A DNA stretch of 64,000 nucleotides, from contig JAAONU010000023.1 in assembly GCA_012932295.1 (NCBI GenBank), positions 72,681 through 136,680 on the forward strand, in the 5' to 3' direction. The notes below the pieces were generated by a model that saw only the letters and a list, made by a program, of their open reading frames with translations, searched no databases and was not told the origin of the DNA. Below, in pieces: positions 24,593 through 36,800 of this stretch (position 1 is the first letter of the stretch; each line of letters starts with the position of its first letter). The translations under genes and the position numbers were made by a program. This DNA is from Cyclina sinensis. Its lineage: Eukaryota; Mollusca; Bivalvia; Venerida; Veneridae.

Positions 24593-24950
24593 TTTTTGCC
24601 ATGCTTTGCTTGTATTTTGTGCAGTCTTTTTAGCTTATTTCTTTGCTTTATCCCGTTTCTGTTGCTTTTTTTTCTCAATGCTTCTAAATTGTTTTTAGTA
24701 AAGCATGGCTTTTGTATTTTTTACCCGTGTTTTTTGTGTTTAATTATGTGCTGCTAGTATATGTATGTAGTAGCTTGCTTTTAATGTATGTATATGTCTT
24801 GTGTTCTAATATGTGTTCTATGCCTAATCCTTATTTTGTTTTACAGCTGCTTTATTCTTGTTTTATTATACTTTTGTTTGTTGGAAAATAGCTCTGGGGC
24901 TAATGTTTATTTTTGTGAATATCCGACGGTAAATAAATATTCTTGTGTAT
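22812..24950 (+). mobile_element. 5'-truncated non-LTR retrotransposon (jockey/CR1-like)
   Basis: Contains a broken reverse transcriptase reading frame followed by a T-rich 3' untranslated region ending near 'tccgacggtaaataaatatt'. No endonuclease domain or 5' end is visible upstream, so the insertion is 5'-truncated, as is typical of target-primed reverse transcription. It lies between two divergently transcribed genes. Confidence 0.8.
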
Positions 24951-25590
24951 AAAGTATGTACATATTTTCTGAAAGAGTAGACATAAGTTCACTTCACACA
25001 TGTACATAGTACACTATTGTGCGACGATGCTCCAGCACATTAAGCAGAAGACGAAGACGTGTTCTTCAATTTAAGAGAGAGTTATGATTGAAACTACAGT
25101 AGTATAACACATTCAAAGGTTCTCTTTTGACTAACTTTGTAACGGTTTAGCTTTTTTCAGAAAATCAGTTCCCAAAAACTGGCTAAAGACAAAATTGCAA
25201 GTGTTCAAAGACTTTTTCTTCTTTACCATGAGTTGAGACTTAATGAGTTCGGCTTACCCTCTAGCAATTTTCACGATAAAATCTGGCAAACTTTTCAAAC
25301 ATATGTAGATGCATGAATTAATTACGCCACTTGAAATTGAAACTAGATTTTCCGCACTTTTTACCGGTGTCGTTTTAAATTCATATTGTGAAAATAATAG
25401 AGATTCAGTTCCAAGTTCTTACCAATCGTTTGATAAATGGTTTAAACGAGACTTTTGGTAATGTAGGTTCCGTGTTAAGACTATATTCACCACAGCTTGC
25501 GAATGTCAAAGCATCTGTGATATTTACATGCCAGAAGATATTTGAATTGTGCCGCTTTAAAACTTAGCTAAGAGTGTCAGTGTCACAGGA

Positions 25591-25606
25591 ATGGAGCCTG
25601 AAGATC
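25591..25606 (+). CDS. MEI4: MEI4 putative first coding exon
   Basis: ATGGAGCCTGAAGATC followed by GTGTGT gives MEPED plus one nucleotide. Joined to the acceptor at 26154, this yields MEPEDRSTLPTLK before VAVALAVL, close in length to the vertebrate N-terminus. The donor is weak and no other start was found, since the downstream frame has no ATG before the conserved motif. An alternative start exon elsewhere upstream is possible. Confidence 0.45.
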
Positions 25607-28600
25607 GTGTGTACTTTTAATATTATTCAGCTTAACTGTTTTTGGTTTTTTGCGTGAGAACCTTTCATATATACAAGTCGGTGACAAAATTATATCTTTA
25701 AATTGACCCATATCATATACATGTTAAAAAACCCCACAGAATATGTCTACTTTCATAGACTTCCTTTGCTAGTCTCCATAGTTTTAAGGACTTGTCACAG
25801 AAATGTTGTTGATATTTCTTTAGGAAAAATAAAACAGAATATACTTTACAGATTTATAGTAATACCATATTATGTATGTTAAATTTAAACCCACCAGAGG
25901 TTGTATTTCATGTTTTTTTCTCCCCACCTGTCCTGCAGTCTTATAATTAACCTTATAATCATATGTTTAGCAAATATACAGTGCAGTGTCAACCCTACTA
26001 ATTCCTCTTGTTTTTCCTACTTGCATGTTTAATGTAAAAATTAGCTTGTGGGTATTTTTTTTCTTAAGCATAAGATTAAGAGCATGCAGGCTATTTAGCA
26101 TTGGCCATTATCAATGACACCTTTCATGGCAAAAGTTGTTTATTTTAACTCAAGGAAGTACTTTACCAACCTTGAAAGTGGCAGTCGCTCTAGCTGTACT
26201 TAAGAATAAGCCTCCAGGTGTCAGTGGAAGAAACTATGCTGAAAATTTGAGTCAGAGATTCAAGAACAGTCAGCAACATTGGAAACATCAGTATGAAAAA
26301 GCACAAACAGAGATTCTCCACTTGAAACAACAATTAGTGATGCACAAACAAACACAACCCTGTGTTATGGAACCTGAAGGTGACTTTTTATTTAATTATG
26401 ATGCAGCAATTTCAGAAGTATTTACCTGCTAATAAGTATGCACAGTCTATTTTAAAGTCCATGTAAAGTCTCTCATGGTTAGTACTTGAGTGTGGTGAAA
26501 TACTAGCTGGACTTTCAAGGAAAATCACCACATTAGGTTAAAATGTCAAAGGAGAATTATTAATCCAAATGCATTTGTCTCTTGCTTTCTATTTTGTTCT
26601 CAGATACAGTGTAAACTAGAACTGACAAAAGTTGTTATTCAGTAAGTTTATATTATATTGTTGTCAGTGTTGATGAGAAAAAATGATTTCTCCTTCTCTT
26701 TTTTGTATCAGATTCTTTGCCCTCAGATAGTCAGTCATTATTCCCCACGCCTCCACCCTCGGGGAGCACCAGTACTTCACAAATTGACAATGCTAAACCA
26801 TGTACTCTAGATGTTCAGTCATCACTGTGCAAACATACAGAGTTCCTGCACCATCTGATCAACATAAAGACTGCTTCCAGTGTATTGACTTTAAAGGGAA
26901 GTTTAGAAGAAATCACCCAGCAGAGCCTGTTACACAGTCTGCATTTACTTCAAAATCACTTAGGTGGCAGTAATGTATCTTGGAGAATGCAAGAACAATG
27001 TGTCAAGTATATTGTTGCTCTAATGGACAAATGTGAAAAAATTTTGGCTGATAATATTGTTGAGAGAGTGTGTGATTTATGTGCCAGTATCATAAAAGAT
27101 ATCATGTCCTCTTCAGAACAAGATTACAAGGTAATGTACAAAGCTTACAGTATTTTTCATGTTTATTTCAAATCATTCAGTGTCTGGAGTTATTACTGTC
27201 TAGTAGAACAAGAGCAAATTCATTTTAAAAATGTCAGTGTCATTAAATGTGTCTCTATATATGAACATAATGCCAATATGAGGCAAATCAAATTCCTTTT
27301 TTAAAAGCTAGTCTAGTACATATTCACTTTGTATTAGGAAGGTTATGAAATGGTTTGAAAAAGTAACAGACCTTTTATGTAATGATTAATGAAAACATTT
27401 ACATCCTACCTGGTTTGTAGTTCTAGTTGTTAAAGAAACAATCACTTTGCTATGTTAAAGGAAGATTCTGTTTTGCTTCTGTTAATGATATAAATTGCCA
27501 TTTGTTACTGGCATATATTTTCTGAAAGATTTATCCAAAAAAAAATGTTTATCTTATCTGAGCACAGTGTATGCAAACAAACAAACAAACAAACAGGAAC
27601 ATAAAGCAGGTTGATATATAATTGATAACAAAAGTTTAACACAATATAAAATTGTATGTAATGTTAGCAAGATGTATTTAGTTAGATGATGTATTTAAAA
27701 CATTTATATCTTTAATTCTTACCAGATATTACTAAGACAATCTGTAACTATTTCCTGACTACTGATAAGAAATTTTCTGTTCTAGTCTTTTCATTAAAGC
27801 CTAGAACAAGCAAAAACTTTAATCCTTAACATTCCGCAGCATTCTGAATATTCACAAGTAGGTATAAGTTGGCACCTTACGTTGCTCATTTCAGAATAAA
27901 AGCAGTACAAAAAAAAATGAAAACAAGAACTGTCGCTCTAAGATGACAATGCCCCCGAAATGGTGCTTTGACTTTGATCTGAAGACCAGTCATTCAAGGG
28001 TTAAGGTCAAATAAATATAGGTTAATGGGGAGGTCTTGTTCAAAGGGATGTTGTGTCCAAGTATGAAGTAAATCCAGTTACTAATAAGGAAGTTATGGTC
28101 AGTGTTAAAGTTTTTGGACAAATGAATCTTCAAGGTGAAGGTCATTCAGGGGTCAAGGTCAAATAAATAAAGGTCAGTGGGAAGGTCTTGTCCAAAGAGG
28201 TGTTGTGTCCAAGTAAGATGTAAATCCACTTACTAATAAGGAAGTTATGTTCAAGTTTTCGGACGGACCAACAGACGGACAGTTCAAAAACTATATTCCT
28301 CCCTTCGGACCATAAAAAGAGAAACAGATACACTAAAAAAAGACAACACAAAACCTCTTAAGAAGATTGAATTTCCGGGGACTATATTTTGGATTCACTT
28401 GCCTTGGTTGGTCCACTGGTTGGTCAGTCCATGCATCAGTAGACAAAATCGTTCCAGCTGTTTCTCAGCAACTATTACTCAGATTTTTAATAATACCAAC
28501 AGACGGACAGTTCAAAAACTATATTCCTCCCTTCGGACCATAAAAAGAGAAACAGATACACTAAAAAAAGACAACACAAAACCCCTTAAGAAGATTGAAT

Positions 28601-29357
28601 TTCCGGGGACTATATTTTGGATTCACTTGCCTTGGTTGGTCCACTGGTTGGTCAGTCCATGCATCAGTAGACAAAATCGTTCCAGCTGTTTCTCAGCAAC
28701 TATTACTCAGATTTTTAATAATACTTTGCAACAAGCGTAGTTATGCACATCTTTGTCACATTCCACTCCAATGATTTTTCACTGAGTTGTGGCCCTTTGT
28801 TTCCTTTTACACATAATTGGAGCAAAAATGCCCCTACCTCAAATTGTTTAGATTGTTGTGTCAGGGCAGTGTCTGGAGATATTCAGCTCTCTTAGTGATC
28901 ATTCTTGTTCTGAATGTTTAAGCTGGTTTTTTGGAAGAAATTTATGAAAAGCTTGGTGCATAATACTTTTTGTATTTTGTACTCTGTCAGTGCAGCTTTT
29001 TTTGTCATTCACTTTTTTTTCCAGATGTTGGAGCATAAAAGTCAGCTGTTGGCTACAGTTGGAGAATGCAGACATTTCACTGCTTTAGTTCTCAACCTTC
29101 TGTGTGACTGTCTTTTGACATTTTCTAATGACCTCAGGAAAAGTGCACAGACTGGAAATTTTCCAGACCCTACCAAGTTCTGCAATAGTTACTATATTTT
29201 TCATACAATTGAACATTGCCTTGGTAGGATGAGGAAACTTGGTAGTGAGGAAAAGATGGACGTGAAAACAAAACTTGAAGATAGTTTACTCCACATCACA
29301 GAAAAGTTTCCACTATTTGCCCATGCAGTGTGGAGAATCTGTGGATACATTTTATGA
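25591..29357 (+). CDS. MEI4: MEI4, meiotic double-strand-break formation protein (4 exons, about 330 residues)
   Basis: MEI4 works with REC114 (and IHO1 in mammals) on meiotic chromosome axes to promote SPO11-dependent double-strand breaks. Proposed coding exons: 25591-25606, 26155-26379, 26712-27130 and 29025-29357. Introns 2 and 3 have clear sites and phases (1, then 0); the 16-nt first exon is my best guess. Seen: an N-terminal segment KVAVALAVLKNKPPG, then YAENL and a predicted coiled coil (HWKHQYEKAQTEILHLKQQL). A central helical region starts HTEFLHHLINIK, and the C-terminus reads KFPLFAHAVWRICGYIL. Known: vertebrate MEI4 (about 385 residues) has the same arrangement, with an N-terminal LALALAIIRSKP-like motif and a C-terminal FPLFTFYLWR-like motif. 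The middle linker is Ser/Pro-rich. The gene converges with MED14. Confidence 0.85.
26155..26379 (+). CDS. MEI4: MEI4 exon 2 (N-terminal conserved motif and coiled coil)
   Basis: Acceptor TTTTAACTCAAG ends at 26154 and donor GTGACT starts at 26380. Encodes the ALAVLKNKPPG motif and a Gln/Lys/Glu-rich helix. Confidence 0.75.
26712..27130 (+). CDS. MEI4: MEI4 exon 3 (central helical region)
   Basis: Acceptor TTTTGTATCAG ends at 26711 and donor GTAATG follows 27130. Encodes a Ser/Pro linker, then helices with Leu-rich stretches (LLHSLHLLQNHL, VDLC-like segments). The phase is 1 in and 0 out. The open frame continuing past 27130 is intronic read-through. Confidence 0.8.
27925..28260 (+). repeat. 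Dispersed repeat with two related units of about 135 bp in MEI4 intron 3
   Basis: A phrase containing 'ggtcaaataaata', 'aggtcttgt', 'gttgtgtccaagta' and 'actaataaggaagttatg' occurs twice in tandem (about 27960-28100 and 28130-28250). It runs into the GGACGG-containing segment that begins the 228-bp duplication. Confidence 0.6.
28271..28726 (+). repeat. 228-bp head-to-tail duplication, nearly identical
   Basis: 28271-28498 and 28499-28726 are the same sequence apart from one or two bases (for example 'aaacctctt' against 'aaacccctt'). The open frame at 28399-28740 is a translation through it, not a gene. It lies in MEI4 intron 3. Confidence 0.9.
29025..29357 (+). CDS. MEI4: MEI4 exon 4 (C-terminal domain and stop)
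   Basis: The acceptor is a long T run then CCAG ending at 29024; the exon starts in phase 0 and ends at TGA 29355-29357. Encodes the C-terminal helices including YYIFHTIEHCLGRM and the terminal FPLFAHAVWRICG motif. Confidence 0.85.
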   Translation: MLEHKSQLLATVGECRHFTALVLNLLCDCLLTFSNDLRKSAQTGNFPDPTKFCNSYYIFHTIEHCLGRMRKLGSEEKMDVKTKLEDSLLHITEKFPLFAHAVWRICGYIL

Positions 29358-29571
29358 AAGTAACTTATTTATTTGTCATTAATTTAGTAACAAGCAAGAC
29401 CTTTACAGCACATGTAAAGAAGAAAATACAGATCTGGTAAAAAGATTGAACACACTCAATATGATACAAGCTGTTCTTATGATAATATGATAATTTTATG
29501 ATAATCTAAATTGTTTGTTGTTCTCATTTACATTTAGCATGAAATTACGTACTGGTAGCTTAAGAAAGGGA

Positions 29572-29577
29572 AATAAA
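29572..29577 (+). terminator. MEI4 poly(A) signal candidate
   Basis: AATAAA 215 nt after the MEI4 stop codon, on the sense strand, followed by a T-rich tract at about 29600. It is the first good hexamer downstream. Confidence 0.55.
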
Positions 29578-29841
29578 TTTTATCAAAGTCATGTAATCCT
29601 TGTTTTTTTCCTATTTACTCCCAAAGGCATGTATGCAGCTTTAATCAGGAAGCTAATAAATCAAACGCAAGTATTCATGTAACATTGATGAGTCACCTGA
29701 CAATGAAATTATCACCCGTGTGTGTTATTGCCAACAGTTAACCAATAAAATCTGCTTACAAGGCACACTAGAATGGGTTAATTATGTGTTTTGAAAGCAC
29801 ACAGGTGGAGTTGTTCATGTTATTTAAGTTCTGTTTGTTGG

Positions 29842-29910
29842 CATCGTCGGATACCCACCACTGATTATGCAATCAAAGGTTAATGGATAGGCTGTGGGTA
29901 TCCGACAATG
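29842..29910. repeat. Inverted repeat with 17-nt arms between the convergent genes
   Basis: 'catcgtcggatacccac' (29842-29858) and 'gtgggtatccgacaatg' (29894-29910) are inverted with one mismatch around a 35-nt loop. It could fold as a hairpin in RNA from either strand or be the remains of a tiny inverted-repeat element. Confidence 0.7.
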
Positions 29911-30216
29911 ACTTGTTAGAAGTTCTGACTTAAAATGAATTTTTAGTGGCACACTTCCAGGTAACTCTTGCTAAATGATTTGTACAGGTCATATAATCAT
30001 TACGATAATCTCAAATCTTTTATCATATCACTACTTTTTAACTACGATCTGGCAAAAGTTTGAAATTGAATATATGTAGTTTTACAGAAATATTTTCAGT
30101 CCGTCCTTACTTAAGCAGCCAGCCCAGGGAAACTGTGATTACACATGTATATTCAACAGGAATATACCCTAAACACAATGGTTTGGAATGATAAGAAAAT
30201 ATGACATTTGACAGCA

Positions 30217-30222
30217 TTTATT
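30217..30222 (-). terminator. MED14 poly(A) signal candidate
   Basis: AATAAA on the minus strand, about 370 nt after the MED14 stop codon. A second candidate lies closer, at 30323-30328. Either fits a short 3' untranslated region ending before MEI4. Confidence 0.45.
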
Positions 30223-30591
30223 TTACAAGTGAATCATAACAGTACAGAATCACTTACACATATTCATCTTGATCTAGACACTAATACCTTCACTAAACAT
30301 AGTGTTTCACTACATTAACGTATTTATTTGTTTACATCATCTACAATCATGTATATAAGACATTATGAGAAGTTTTTGTCTCAAGGAAAAATACAGCCAA
30401 AGCCAACTGATGTAAACTTCTGTGAGTTTCAGTAAGCTTGACCTTGCACACCTTAACACTGTGTTTATAAAATACACTAGCGTAATCATTTAGTTGTATA
30501 TCTGAATTATTGAAGCAATTACATATTTACAAGAACAAAATGATACTATTTTTCAGTCTCTTAACATCAATATTAAATTCTAATTCTGTTT

Positions 30592-30852
30592 TCAAGCAAG
30601 CACGAGGTTTGTAAGAAGTTCTCTGACAGCTGGATATATTGCACAATCACTACTGGAGTGAAACCGCTCCATGAATCTCTTCAAATGCTGGGAGACTTGC
30701 TGTAGATTGGCATTGGGAAGTGTCGGTCCCTTCTCTACCAGGGTGATTGTGTTGTCTTGTATATTATACAGGAGGGGAATGGTAATAGTCTGGGGCTCTG
30801 GAGGTTGTTGGCCTTGCTGTGGCATTGGTAAATTAATCCTTGTTAACTGCAG
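30592..30852 (-). CDS. MED14: MED14 exon 36 (C-terminus)
   Basis: Encodes the last 86 residues and the TGA stop (30592-30594). Contains [16 protein letters not shown] and HLKRFMERF, ending [11 protein letters not shown]. The vertebrate protein likewise ends with an ILKRFAEM...VRDLMANLTL-type segment. Confidence 0.9.
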   Translation of the reverse strand: MQLTRINLPMPQQGQQPPEPQTITIPLLYNIQDNTITLVEKGPTLPNANLQQVSQHLKRFMERFHSSSDCAIYPAVRELLTNLVLA

Positions 30853-33800
30853 CTGTAAAAAATAGGCACAACAGTCAATCTAAAAAGAATGAAAATTTAT
30901 ACTTGTTTCTAAACAATGTATCGGCTAATTAAGAAAAGGTGATTTGGTGTTTCTTTATATAATTAATAAAATATTGAAACTAAAATCAAGTAAATCGAAA
31001 TCAAATTTTACAGAAGAAGTCCTAATTATTCAGTTGTGATACATGAGAATATTAAAAGTTAATATAAAAATTTCACGGTTAAATTTACTGAGGAAAAATC
31101 ACACTTATGTACTATAACTGGCTCAATTGTAAATTGAAGCTTCAAGCATTTTACTAGTATGTTGTATCCTGTTAAATACTCACCATCAGAATCATTTTTT
31201 GTACAACCACAATAGCTGGTGTACCAGCTGGTGCCATGTGTGCATACGCCGGAGGTACCGTCAACAACAATTGTACAGACCACTTTAAGTTACGATCCTG
31301 GTTAGGCATCTGTAAATAGATTGATTCACATTTACAGCACATAAACACTTTTCAAGTAAAAAGAAAGCAACATACACAAAGTAAAAAGAAATCATTTAAT
31401 GTTTCTGAGATCACCGCTATGGTTGAATGTTTTGAATATGCTGATTTTTAAACCATAGTAAATTTCTAGCTTTCTGAAAGTCACGGGAATATGTCAAGCT
31501 ACCAGAGTCTTATCCTGGTATTCCAACAAACTATGATGGCCACTCTACCCTTCCCTAACACTTATAAAGGTCTAACAATAATTAAGAAATAGACAAGACA
31601 ATCTTTTCTATGACATATTTGAATCTCAAAAATACAAAACTAAGAATTTTTCCTGATTTTAAACTGTTTGTATTTCAAACATAATTTCTCTGTTGATATC
31701 TATTCGTTTGTCTAGCCTTGTTCAGAGTATACCATTAAAGAAAGATAATCGTTATTCACCAGCTCTAGTCGCATGATTTGTATGACGTCCTTCAAGATTC
31801 GTATCTGTGCTTTCAGTAGCCTGCTGAATGCTGTCAAGGAGTTAGACTTGTAGGGTGGACAGGCCACCTGAAAGTTGTACAGGTAAAAATTAGAATGAAT
31901 AACATGATGTATACATTCCAATCACAGTGTGTTAACAATAACCTACAGCATGATTTTTTACCATTTTTTTAGATGCATGTTTACAGAAAAGGTACAAAGG
32001 CACACATGTTACTGTACTTGCAGAATACTGTGGTATGACCATGAAGGTATATCTGAAATATGTACTGTGCATTTGTATATTTTCACAGTGGGGAAAAGCA
32101 TTCGTAGACTTTTGTTTCAATGGACAGGGATTGTCTGGTCTCTTTTTAAGAGCATGTAGCATAAGATACAAAAGGCAACAACTGTAGTAAAAGAAAAGCA
32201 AACCTAAGAAAGGTCCTAATATAAGCTATCAACTGACAAAATTTGGTTAAAAAAGGCCAAGTGGAAGCGGAAATTAAGATATTTAGAAGAAACCAAAAAA
32301 TCTGTTTTTGTAACAGTGAATGACCCTTGAACCCAGACACCCACAAAGCAATCCCAAGGAACGCCTTACTTCAAGCTATCAACTGATCAAAACTGCTTTC
32401 AATAGGCTAATTGTAACAACTGAAAATGTGCAGAAACCACCGATGTTGGTGCTGCTCTCCTGCCAGCCTAACACTGATAATATTCTAATTACCAGTTTTA
32501 AACTTGAACTTTCTTCTTCTAAGTCTCAATAATAATACGACTCTCAGAAGATGGGCATCCTTAGAATAAAAACAAGGATTTTACACAGGTGGCAACTGTG
32601 CCTCTAACCTTTGACCTAAATCAATAGGGGTCATCTACTGGTCATGCCAAACAAGAAGTTTCAAGAACCTAAGCCAATGTGCTCTCCAGTTACAGTTCTC
32701 CAAACTGATAGGACCATGTACAAATTGATGGATGGATGTGCAGAAAGCTGCAATGCTGTATGCCACACACTTTTCAAATGGAGGCATAATAATACAGTAA
32801 TACAGTGACATCTTCAAAGAGAAACTTTTCATTGGCTATACAAACCTTATGGTCAAAGTATTTCTCAAATATCTGTATTTCTTCTTGGGACCACTGGTCC
32901 ATGTACTCTGCAGAGGAAAAAATACTGCAGGTTAATGCAGTGCTTTGATGCTTTAATAAATGATTTCTTTAGCTCCATCTAAAGATTAAACTGACTTAAG
33001 GTTCTTTTAAAGTTCATGGTATGGCAAGAAATTTAATATCGTAGCAACATCTGTTTAAAGAGATTTTAGTTTTACATATATTCTTTCTTTTTCTTGAGTT
33101 TTGTATGTTTTGGATAGTTAATATTTTCAAACTGCTCTGCAACAAAATTCAAGACCGTGTCCTGATCTTTTTTTTTTCCAACTTTTTAAACATTATCGTA
33201 ATGAAACATAAAATGATTTTCAAAACTGAAGAAAATTTCAACTGAAATATTTAAATCTAATGAAGAAAGAGATGCAAGACAGACAGACAAACCTGGTACA
33301 GGCTGTATTTTCATATGTAGTGACTGAAGTGTTGATGTGTTCAGTGATACACGGAACTGCAGTGTTTCTGCCTTAAACATGTTCACACCTGGTTCAGGGG
33401 CTTGAATGCTTGTCAGCTAAAATTAAAGAAAATTGGACTTGGATCATAAAATGCATGATGAGTCAAAGACATATACAGACAAAAGAAGTCTATAAAAAAA
33501 AAAACTTGATAATGCCCTTAACTGAGAACTGGAACTGTTGGAGTGTCAATAGAATAACATAAAAGTTTTGAACATAGAACTTATTTTTCTATCTTTATTT
33601 GAAGTTACATAAAAATGTAATGAATGCCCAAGTTAAAAAAAAGATGACAACTATATTAGTCAGACACACCTCTTTAATGAAAAGCAAGAATAAGTTTCTA
33701 CAAAAATAATTGAGACAAATATTTTCCTTCTCTGTAGTTTGCTATGTTAAACAAAACTGGGTGTGGGAGTCAAGTACCTATGTATCAAATAAAAGAAAGT

Positions 33801-36800
33801 AATGAAAAAAACATTTTAGAGGTTGGGGCGGGGTGGGGGGGGGGAGGGGAAAGTACTTACCCATCCAATGTAAGTGAATAGTTTATTTCTAGGCTAAGAA
33901 GATTTTTCCTATATAAGTCTAAGCAAAATCAAGTGACCCCTGGGGAGAGGCTAATTTTGACCATAGGGACAAGAGTACTAACAATCTTTGTGATTAAGTA
34001 TTCTAAGTTTGAAGGGAATATCTTTGACACTTTTTGAGAAATGGACATTAACAAAAAAGGTGAACCAAGAGATTCTAAGTCAAAATAGGGGCATAACTTT
34101 GCAAAAATAAATTTGAGGGTTATGTGCCCTTTAGAAATGGCATCACATTTTGATAGTGAACATGTATTCTTAATTTGAAAGTAAATAGCTTTGATAGTTT
34201 CTGTGAAAATGGACTTTAACGAAAAGGTTAACAAACGCCAATGAGAAGGTCATGACAATAGCTCCACTTACATTTTTTTTTTAAAAGTGGAGATAATAAC
34301 AACCATACTTACATGTTTTTCCTGGCCTATAACTCTGGCTATATGTCTCCTGAGGAACTTACAGCCCAGGAATCTCTCTAGAGGAGAGAGTGGCATGTGA
34401 AAAGGAAGCTGCTGAAGAGGTGTTGGTTTCAGGAGGTTGTCAAAGGCATCATGTGACAACAAGGTGGGTGTTGATGCCGCCCAGGCTCTCTGAGGCAGTG
34501 TTCTTGAAGGTGGACTCATAACTGTAATATGAAAAAGCTTTTCATTATACTGAAGATCATAAAGGGGTGATTACTCACAGAAATGGTTTAGTTGGGCTTC
34601 AATTAACATGCACACCACAAGACGTGTTTTCATAACTTTTACATCAATGGTAATTTAAAAACACTGAGAAACTGTCAACTTGCCTAAAAAGGAGAACTAT
34701 TCTCTAAGTTTTTAGACAGGGGACTGCTAATGAAAAATGGGATGTTTACTTGCATGTACATGTATCTTGCCTCATACATGACTTGTATTCATAAATAATT
34801 GTACTGTGTCAAAAAATTTGCTTTTACAGAATTTTGGAAATATTAAACTTGTTGAAAAAGTAAACTTGATAATCTGACAGTTCAAGAACTAGATGTAGGG
34901 GGATAAAAACTGTTTAAGAAAGAAAATTTACTCTTTTACCTGAGGCTTTCCCATGGTCATCTTTCATCTGAGTCTGTGGAGAGTGCAGTGTAGGGTGACC
35001 TGGTGAGGCCACCATTCCGTGACGGGAGGCTGGTGACGGACCCTGTAAGGAGGGAGAGTTTGGCCAGTTCCTTTGTCCAGGAGAAGGCATAGCAAGACCA
35101 CTGCTTGGATAAGGAGAACCACTGTCTCCCATACCTGAAAAAAATAATGAGAACATACCTTTCAGCATTCATCTACCTTTTTCTACCTTTATTTTATACT
35201 CATTCAAAATATGGACTGACTTCATCAAGAAAGGTGTAAGTTTTTTTTGTGTAATTAACAAACTCTTCAACAGATTTCATATACAAAATTATTCCATGCT
35301 TGAAATAACCACAAACATGGAAATAAATATATATAGTACCATCAAACAAGTCTGACAGATTTCTAATCAAAGAACAAGTGATAAATATCACTACTTGATA
35401 TGTCTCAAAATGACACAAATGGCTATTATCTGTCGTTGTATCATTGTCACATAATGATAAAAAAGCTGCAATATCTGTCAACAAATTCAAAACACGACCA
35501 CTCTTGTAATTTTTTCAAGAATATGCCTGGTCTAAGCAAAATGGTTTAAATTCCTGACTGGAGGCACCACAGGTTCAAATATAGTCTGTACTGTTTAACC
35601 AATGTTTAACAGTACCTTTCACTCCTTTTATTGCTAGCTTTGGTAAGAAATGAATAAAGCAGACATTGTGAGAATTCAAAATTGTGAGACACTTGTTGGC
35701 ATTCTTGAACTGAACAAACTGTCACAAACTTACCTTGTGGACTAATAAATGAACTGGCTGGAGACTGCATGTGTATACCCAGGGAGCTTGGAGATGGGGC
35801 AGGAACAAATGACCCCGGGGATGGCACATGTAACTGTGGGTTACTAGGGGAACCAGCTGCTAGAATATTGCCAGGTGATGGTGTTCCTATACCAGTAAAT
35901 GTTGAAGGTGATGGAGCAATCTGCTGAAACATAAAATGTTTGAAAAGAATATGTTTACAATATGGCCAATATTACAGTTTCTCTGGTCCTCTTCAAGGAA
36001 TGTCCTATGCTTTCACTGACTTGTAAATGGATTAACACGAAGTAAAAGGTTGCAAAACTTTGTAATATAAGTCAATCAAAAAATCAGAAGAAACATCATC
36101 AGAACTTACTGGGTGACCAAACAATCGTGCATTTTTGTTTAACTTTTAGAACTACCAACTAGGAGACTGATAGAAATCAAACACGACAGGATCGTAACTT
36201 GTTAAAAGGTATATTAATCAGTAAGTCTCGCTATTAGACCACTTGGGATCTGGGAAAGGGTTATCGCGGTCTTTAATCCGAGACCCTGCTAGCTTCACAA
36301 TTCTCATCGTAAAGGGCATTAGCCTAATACTGTTTGAAAAAGTAATTGGAAAAATATAACTAATGGCTCAATTTTTTTTACAATAACAGATAGTTTCACT
36401 ACATTTCATGTTGTGCGCATAAATGAATAAACTTGAAAGATCAGTCAATTTTCTTCAAGCTGTTTCATAATTAGAGAATACTGACACGAATTTTTGCTTG
36501 AGCTGTAATACATACCATCCCCAATGGCAAATTAACACCTAATGTCTTCATATTTATTTCTTTGTTGCATTATCATACCATTATGTACAAAAGAAGTATA
36601 GTACTTTCCTTAAATAATACCTAAGTATTAATATCAATGTTTCAATGTACCGCAATCATCAACTGAATCGATTTGTGTTTTTGTGTAATGTGACACGTGT
36701 CATTTAGAAAACGTTATGGTCGTCTATGGGTCCCTTTCATGTAAATGGGAATCGACCAAAAATGTCTGTAGACGGCGGTCGTATATCGACCTTAAGACAT

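Noticed and set aside
28399..28740. 113-codon open frame with an internal duplicated peptide
   Set aside because: It runs through the 228-bp duplication in MEI4 intron 3 and is not linked to exons.
35521..35600. Weak tRNA-like segment with GGTTCAAAT
   Set aside because: Only one box-like motif and no stems; it lies in a MED14 intron.
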